From Phascolarctobacterium succinatutens CAG:287 (GTDB lineage Bacteria > Bacillota > Negativicutes > Acidaminococcales > Acidaminococcaceae): a DNA stretch of 11,627 bases. The stretch's first letter is position 1, and the number at the start of each line of letters is the position of its first letter. A model generated the notes under the pieces. That model ran no database searches and had not been told where the DNA came from. It worked only from the letters and a program-made list of their open reading frames with translations. Positions 7,954 to 11,627 of this stretch are shown here, piece after piece. The translations under genes were made by a program, and so were the position numbers. The stretch covers positions 1 through 11,627 of the forward strand of contig NZ_FR892794.1 in the NCBI RefSeq assembly GCF_000434895.1, read 5' to 3'.

Positions 7954-7980
7954 AAAAAAAGCCCGTCCTTGCGGACGGAC
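7954..7980 (-). terminator. Rho-independent terminator of rpsO
   Basis: On the minus strand GTCCGTCC (7973-7980) pairs with GGACGGGC (7961-7968, one G-U) around a 4-nt GCAA loop and is followed by seven T (7954-7960). It begins 18 nt past the rpsO stop codon. Confidence 0.95.
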
Positions 7981-7998
7981 TTTTCAGCATAAACCAGA

Positions 7999-8265
7999 TT
8001 ATTTACGGATACCCAGTTTAGCAATGATTGCACGATAGCGCTCGATGTCTTTAGCAGCCAGGTAATTCAGCAGGCCACGACGTTTACCTACCAGTTTCAG
8101 CAGGCCACGACGGGAATGATGATCTTTTTTGTGCTCTTTCAGATGCTCGGTCAAATATTTGATGCGTTCGGTCAGAACTGCGATTTGTACCTCAGAAGAA
8201 CCGGTGTCACCTTCATGACGTGCGTTTGCCAGAATTACTGCTTGTTTAGCTTCGCTAGTTAACAT
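7999..8265 (-). CDS. rpsO: 30S ribosomal protein S15
   Basis: The 88-residue product matches S15 from end to end: MLTSEAKQAVI at the start, the conserved HEGDTGSSEVQIA block (17-29), the KKDHHSRRGLLKLVGKRRGLLNYL core (46-69) and a C-terminal YRAIIAKLGIRK. S15 binds the three-way junction of helices 20-22 of 16S rRNA as a primary assembly protein and forms a bridge to the 50S subunit. The start has a strong AGGAGG site (8275-8280) 9 nt upstream. It has its own promoter and leader downstream of ribF, and is followed by a terminator and an unrelated gene; pnp, a common neighbour of rpsO elsewhere, is absent here. Confidence 0.98.
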   Translation of the reverse strand: MLTSEAKQAVILANARHEGDTGSSEVQIAVLTERIKYLTEHLKEHKKDHHSRRGLLKLVGKRRGLLNYLAAKDIERYRAIIAKLGIRK

Positions 8266-8347
8266 TGTTTGTTTCCTCCTAAAAATTCAAATTGCCATAA
8301 GCGTAGCAGCCGTTGGAGAATCGAACTGCCAGGCCTTGGTTCAAATA
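8266..8347 (-). other. rpsO mRNA leader, possible S15 autoregulatory element
   Basis: About 80 nt separate the predicted start of transcription from the rpsO ATG. The leader contains GCC...GCAG (about 8306-8317) able to pair with CTGC...GGC nearer the gene (about 8294-8312), around a loop with GTTCGATTC, which resembles a tRNA T-loop. S15 represses its own translation through structured leaders in several bacterial groups, but these RNAs differ between groups. I cannot match this one to a described class, so the role is an inference from position and potential structure. Confidence 0.3.
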
Positions 8348-8354
8348 CTATGAT

Positions 8355-8384
8355 AGTATACCATATCTTGCCACCAGATAGCAA
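8355..8384 (-). promoter_or_regulatory. rpsO: Predicted rpsO promoter
   Basis: On the minus strand -35 TTGCTA (8379-8384) and -10 TATACT (8355-8360) are 18 bp apart in the short gap between ribF and rpsO. The -10 lies in a small inverted repeat ATACTA/TAGTAT. It lets rpsO be transcribed apart from the upstream operon, although read-through from ribF is possible because no convincing terminator precedes it. Confidence 0.55.
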
Positions 8385-8420
8385 GTATTTTGTAAAGTTT
8401 TTTATAAAAACAGCTTTGAT

Positions 8421-9344
8421 TTACCGCAATGCCGCTTCACAGTCATGCTTATCCTGCGCCAGCTGCTGCTTGAGCTGCTCAATGCCGGCAAATTTTACTT
8501 CACCGCGGATGCGCTGCACAAACTGCACCGTGAGCTGTTTGCCATAAAGGTCACCGGTAAAATCAAAGATATTCGTTTCCAGACGCGGTTTGGAAACATC
8601 GCCAAAGGTCGGATTATAGCCTATATTCGCCATACCATGATAGCTTGCGCCATTCACCAGTACGCGTACAGCATAGACACCGCCCAGAGGCACTGCCACA
8701 TTAGCATCCTCCAGCTCAATATTGGCCGTAGGATAACCCAGTAGTCTGCCACGCTCGTTGCCGTGCGCTACGGTGCCACTGATGCTGTAGCTGCGCCCCA
8801 GCATAGCAGCTGCCTCTGCTACCTCACCGGCAGCAATCAGCTGACGGATAGCAGTGCTGCTGATCACAGTTGCACCCTCGCTTACCAGCTCGCGCACAAC
8901 CAGCTCAAAGCCCATGGCCTTGGCGGAAGCAGCCAGCGTATAGACAGTCCCCTGTCCACGGCAGCCGTAGGTGAAGTTGGCACCGACTACCAGACAGCTG
9001 TAATCAAGCTGCTGCAAGCGCTGCAAAAACTCCTGCGGCGAAAGGTCCGCAACCTGCTGATTAAAGGGGATATCCACCAGCACATCCACGCCAAGCTGCT
9101 GCAAAAGCTCCTGCTTTTGCGCGCCGGTTATCAGCGCCGGCGGCACCATGCCCGGACGAATCCATTCAAAGGGATGGTTGCTGAAGGTAAATACCGCCAG
9201 CTGCGAATTACATTCATGCGCCTTTGCCTTAGCAGTTTCAATTACATCAAGATGACCGCGATGCAGGCCGTCAAAGGTACCCAATGCAACCACACAGGGA
9301 GCGGAAAATTTATGCAATTGTTCTAAAGAAGTAATAATCTCCAT
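8421..9344 (-). CDS. ribF: Bifunctional riboflavin kinase / FMN adenylyltransferase
   Basis: This 307-residue enzyme makes FMN from riboflavin and ATP, then FAD from FMN and ATP, in the cytosol. The N-terminal adenylyltransferase domain (about 15-175) has the nucleotide-binding GTFDGLHRGH (22-31, His28 and His31), VGANFTYG (120-127) and ISSTAIRQL (161-169). The C-terminal flavokinase domain (about 185-305) has GNERGRLLGYPTANI (195-209) with the metal/ATP-binding PTAN, then GMANIGYNPTFG and LETNIFDFTGDLYG. Length and domain order are normal for bacterial RibF. The start lies 2 nt after the truB stop codon, with GAGGA inside the end of truB, so the two are probably translated together. The pairing truB-ribF-rpsO is typical of Firmicutes. 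Confidence 0.97.
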   Translation of the reverse strand: MEIITSLEQLHKFSAPCVVALGTFDGLHRGHLDVIETAKAKAHECNSQLAVFTFSNHPFEWIRPGMVPPALITGAQKQELLQQLGVDVLVDIPFNQQVADLSPQEFLQRLQQLDYSCLVVGANFTYGCRGQGTVYTLAASAKAMGFELVVRELVSEGATVISSTAIRQLIAAGEVAEAAAMLGRSYSISGTVAHGNERGRLLGYPTANIELEDANVAVPLGGVYAVRVLVNGASYHGMANIGYNPTFGDVSKPRLETNIFDFTGDLYGKQLTVQFVQRIRGEVKFAGIEQLKQQLAQDKHDCEAALR

Positions 9345-9346
9345 GC

Positions 9347-10222
9347 TTATTCCTCTGGCATCGGGTAATGCTCTAAGATTTTTTCTGCCTGCAGACGCTC
9401 CTGCTCACAGCGGACGATGCCTAAGAATTCATCCCCCGGCCCCAGCAGTACGTATCTGCCGTCGGCAGTCTGCGCCACTGTAGTGCGCACACCGTTAGTA
9501 ATGCGCGCCGCCTGACGGGCGTTCACCTTGAGCTTGGGCAGCTCGGCAACAGCAGTCAGCGGCTCTGCGGCACAGGCTTCGGGATTCTCCGCGATTTCCT
9601 GCAGCGTGCAGGCCCTGTCAATCGTGTAGGCTCCCACCTGTGTACGCAACAAAAAGCTCATCGTACCGCAGGTTCCCAGCGCTGTCGCCAGGTCTTCGCC
9701 CAGTACGCGGATATAGGTGCCCTTTGAGCAGGCCACGCGCACGGTAAAGCTCGTTGCCGTATAATGCAAAAGCTCCAGCTTATAGACCTCAATCGGACGT
9801 GCGGTGCGTTCCACCTCTACGCCCTGACGAGCCAGCTGATACAGCTTTTTGCCGTTGATTTTGATGGCCGAATACATCGGCGGCAGCTGCAGCTGCTTAC
9901 CCGTAAAACGTGCAAGTACAGCTTCCAGCTCTGCCTTTCCGAACGCAGGCACAATCATTGTTTTGACAATCTCACCGCTGTCATCGCCGGTAACTGTCTG
10001 AGCACCCAGCGTAAATTCGGCAATATATTCCTTGCGGCCCTCCACAGCAAATTCCAGCAGACGAGTTGCACTGCCCGCAAAAACAGGAAGAACTCCTGCC
10101 GCGTCAGGGTCAAGAGTTCCCCCATGTCCTATTTTCTTTGTGTTAAGCACGCGCCGCAAAAAGCCGATAACATCGTGCGATGTCATCTGTGGTGGTTTTA
10201 ATACATTAAAAATTGCGTCCAT
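9347..10222 (-). CDS. truB: tRNA pseudouridine(55) synthase
   Basis: TruB converts U55 in the T-loop of tRNAs to pseudouridine and also helps tRNA folding. The 291-residue protein opens with the family's GIFNVLKPPGMTSHDV-type start (here DAIFNVLKPPQMTSHDV), followed by KKIGHGGTLDPDAAGVLPV (29-47) holding the catalytic Asp38. Further family blocks are GRKEYIAEFTLGAQTVTGDDSGE, QLPPMYSAIKINGKKLYQLARQG and CSKGTYIRVLGEDLATALGT. The C-terminal ~70 residues form the TruB C-terminal/PUA-like RNA-binding domain. The start follows the nrnA stop by 1 nt, which implies translational coupling. Length is normal. Confidence 0.98.
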   Translation of the reverse strand: MDAIFNVLKPPQMTSHDVIGFLRRVLNTKKIGHGGTLDPDAAGVLPVFAGSATRLLEFAVEGRKEYIAEFTLGAQTVTGDDSGEIVKTMIVPAFGKAELEAVLARFTGKQLQLPPMYSAIKINGKKLYQLARQGVEVERTARPIEVYKLELLHYTATSFTVRVACSKGTYIRVLGEDLATALGTCGTMSFLLRTQVGAYTIDRACTLQEIAENPEACAAEPLTAVAELPKLKVNARQAARITNGVRTTVAQTADGRYVLLGPGDEFLGIVRCEQERLQAEKILEHYPMPEE

Positions 10223-10223
10223 A

Positions 10224-11174
10224 TTAAACCAATTTGCCCAATGCCTCCAGCAGCTGAGTGCGAGCCTCCTCTACCGGTGCATAAATCGTACAGCCTGCTG
10301 CCCGCAGATGACCGCCGCCGCCGAAGGCTACAGCCACAGCGGATACGTCAACGCTCTTGGAGCGCATGCTCACGCGCGTTACCGCCGACTCTACGGCCTT
10401 GAACATAATAGCTACGTCAACGCCCTCAATATAGCGCGGGTAGGACACAAAGCTGTCGGTCTGGACATCCTTGTCATATAAATCGTTGGTAATTGTGAGA
10501 TAAGCAATTTTTCCTTCATAAGCGAAGGTCAGCGAAGGCAGTACCTTGGCCAGCAGCTCTACCGTATCACGGGAGCGCACGTCCAGTGCATCGCTGATTT
10601 CGTTAGGCTGCACGCCGTATTCCAGCAGCTTGGCAGCATCACGCATAGTTTTCGGCGTAGTGTTGGCATAGCGGAACGAGCCGCAGTCTGTGCTGATTGC
10701 TGTGTAAAAGCAGGTAGCAATTTCCTTATCAAAGGGCCATTGCATAGCCATGAACAGATCACACATTACCTCGCCTACGGCTGCTGCCTTAGCATCCAGA
10801 TAGAGATAATCGGCAAAGCGTTCGTTGGAAATATGGTGGTCGATGTTCAGCAGCGTTTTGGCTTCCACAACCTCGGACACCAGACCAACGCGGTCAAAGG
10901 AGCTGGCATCAACTACTACCAGCAAATCCGTCTGCAGCTTACTGCCCTCTACCGGGCGTTCACACAATTCTATACCGGGAATAAAGCCAAAGCTTTTGTT
11001 GATAATATCATCACAGAAAACAGTAACCTGCTTGCCCTGCGCCAGCAAAAAGCGTGCCAGTCCCAAAGTGGAGCCCAGGGTGTCACCATCCGGGCTTACA
11101 TGGGTGCACAGCACAATTTTTTCTGCCGTCAGCAGCATAGCGCCTGTTTCCTGCAGACTAAGCTCCTTACTCAT
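10224..11174 (-). CDS. nrnA: Bifunctional oligoribonuclease / pAp phosphatase, DHH family
   Basis: NrnA degrades 2-5 nt RNA fragments to mononucleotides and dephosphorylates 3'-phosphoadenosine 5'-phosphate (pAp) in cells that lack Orn. The 316-residue protein shows the DHH phosphoesterase metal ligands: CTHVSPDGDTLGS (23-35; His25, Asp29, Asp31), VVVDAS (Asp89), NIDHHISN (110-117, the DHH signature) and STDCGSFRY (Asp163). The DHHA1 substrate-binding domain ends with AFGGGGHLRAAG (283-294). The start overlaps the end of rbfA by 8 nt, with GAGGA in rbfA as ribosome binding site. The rbfA-nrnA-truB order is common in Firmicutes. Confidence 0.95.
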   Translation of the reverse strand: MSKELSLQETGAMLLTAEKIVLCTHVSPDGDTLGSTLGLARFLLAQGKQVTVFCDDIINKSFGFIPGIELCERPVEGSKLQTDLLVVVDASSFDRVGLVSEVVEAKTLLNIDHHISNERFADYLYLDAKAAAVGEVMCDLFMAMQWPFDKEIATCFYTAISTDCGSFRYANTTPKTMRDAAKLLEYGVQPNEISDALDVRSRDTVELLAKVLPSLTFAYEGKIAYLTITNDLYDKDVQTDSFVSYPRYIEGVDVAIMFKAVESAVTRVSMRSKSVDVSAVAVAFGGGGHLRAAGCTIYAPVEEARTQLLEALGKLV

Positions 11175-11544
11175 GCTCTGCTTCCTCGGCTGCAGGCTTT
11201 TCTTCCTGCTTAATCTTATCTAAAATGCTCTGAATATGCGCACTGTATTCTGCGGAGGTATCCTTCTGCAGAATCAGGGTTGGTGCAAAGCGCAGGCGGA
11301 TGCGTTTGGCAATTTCCGTACGCATAAAGCCTAATGCCTTGTTCAGAGCCTTCCAGGTTTCATCCTGTTTATCCTTGGGACCATACATGCTGATGAAAAT
11401 CTTGGCATAGCTCATGTCATCTGTCAGCTCCACGCCGGTTACGGTAACAAACTGAATGCGCGGATCCTTGACATCATGCAGCAGCATTTTGCTGATTTCA
11501 TGCTTGATGGCCTCCTGTACTTTTTCTACTCTAAGTCTTGCCAT
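11167..11544 (-). CDS. rbfA: 30S ribosome-binding factor A
   Basis: RbfA binds immature 30S subunits near the 5' end of 16S rRNA and is needed for late maturation and cold adaptation. I place the start at MARLRVEKVQEAIKHE (ATG 11542-11544), giving 125 residues, the usual length, with AGAGGA (GAGG at 11553-11556) 8 nt upstream. An in-frame ATG at 11622 would add 26 unrelated residues. Family landmarks are EISKMLLHDVKDPRI, FVTVTGVELTDDMSYAKIFIS (the KH-like fold) and RFAPTLILQKDTSAEYSAHIQSILDKI. The last ~12 residues are an acidic Ala/Glu tail. It is the first gene of the visible cluster; infB is the expected upstream neighbour but lies outside the window. Confidence 0.96.
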   Translation of the reverse strand: MARLRVEKVQEAIKHEISKMLLHDVKDPRIQFVTVTGVELTDDMSYAKIFISMYGPKDKQDETWKALNKALGFMRTEIAKRIRLRFAPTLILQKDTSAEYSAHIQSILDKIKQEEKPAAEEAEHE

Positions 11545-11597
11545 TTTCTTTTCCTCTATAATATAGATACAGACTGACGTACAGGCAGCAGCTGCGG

Positions 11598-11625
11598 GGA
11601 ATGCGGCGTATACGGCCGGCATTCC
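11598..11625. repeat. Stable hairpin upstream of rbfA
   Basis: GGAATG (11598-11603) pairs with CATTCC (11620-11625), and CGGC (11604-11607) with GCCG (11615-11618), around a 7-nt loop with one bulged base at 11619. It lies about 55 nt upstream of the rbfA ATG. No T-run follows on either visible side, so it is not a standard terminator; it may be an mRNA processing or stabilising element, or part of a larger structure cut by the window edge. Confidence 0.55.
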
Positions 11626-11627
11626 TG

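Noticed and set aside
8294..8350. tRNA-like sequence (GTTCGATTC on the minus strand, GGTTCAAATAC on the plus strand)
   Set aside because: T-stem pairing is poor, no acceptor stem or CCA end can be formed, and no anticodon arm is found.
8394..8417. A/T hairpin just after ribF as a terminator
   Set aside because: The stem is GTTTTT/AAAAAC with almost no GC pairs and no proper U-run, too weak to call.
11545..11622. Upstream ATG at 11622 as the rbfA start
   Set aside because: The extra 26 residues match nothing in RbfA and span a hairpin, while ATG 11544 has a well-placed AGAGGA and the conserved family N-terminus.

Overview
The window reads as chromosomal DNA from a diderm Firmicute of the Negativicutes, probably an Acidaminococcaceae-like gut bacterium; Phascolarctobacterium or a relative is plausible, but genus cannot be fixed from sequence alone. 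The reasons are a Firmicute-style rbfA-nrnA-truB-ribF-rpsO cluster with strong AGGAGG-type ribosome binding sites, next to a very large autotransporter-like surface protein and a Bug/TctC-type solute-binding lipoprotein. Those last two suit a cell with an outer membrane. Every gene I can support is on the minus strand, so the window is transcribed from right to left.

Right part (about 8000-11627): a conserved information-processing cluster, rbfA (30S maturation), nrnA (nano-RNA/pAp hydrolase), truB (tRNA psi55 synthase), ribF (FMN/FAD synthesis) and rpsO (ribosomal protein S15). The first four are tightly packed, with an 8-nt overlap and then gaps of 1 and 2 nt, and look like one translationally coupled operon. 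rpsO has its own promoter and leader, and a strong terminator follows it.

Middle part (about 5590-7950): a two-gene unit. A cytoplasmic Asp-box (BNR) sialidase-like protein is followed 27 nt later by an orphan Bug-family substrate-binding lipoprotein, with a strong terminator after it. Between the rpsO terminator and the promoter of this unit lie three 22-bp dyads (AGTGTTAA-N6-TTAACACT type) spaced exactly 40 bp apart. They look like a phased operator array for an unidentified regulator and are the most unusual non-coding signal in the window.

Left part (1-5505): one continuous reading frame of more than 1,720 codons, still open at the left edge. It has a signal peptide and a glycine/asparagine-rich beta-solenoid-like passenger built from three copies of a roughly 500-residue module. 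Each module carries a short, apparently helical segment (EVLNxLAxKLxY). It is expressed from a good extended -10 promoter through an unusually long (about 295 nt) leader with inverted repeats. The C-terminal anchor, expected to be an autotransporter beta-barrel, would lie outside the window.
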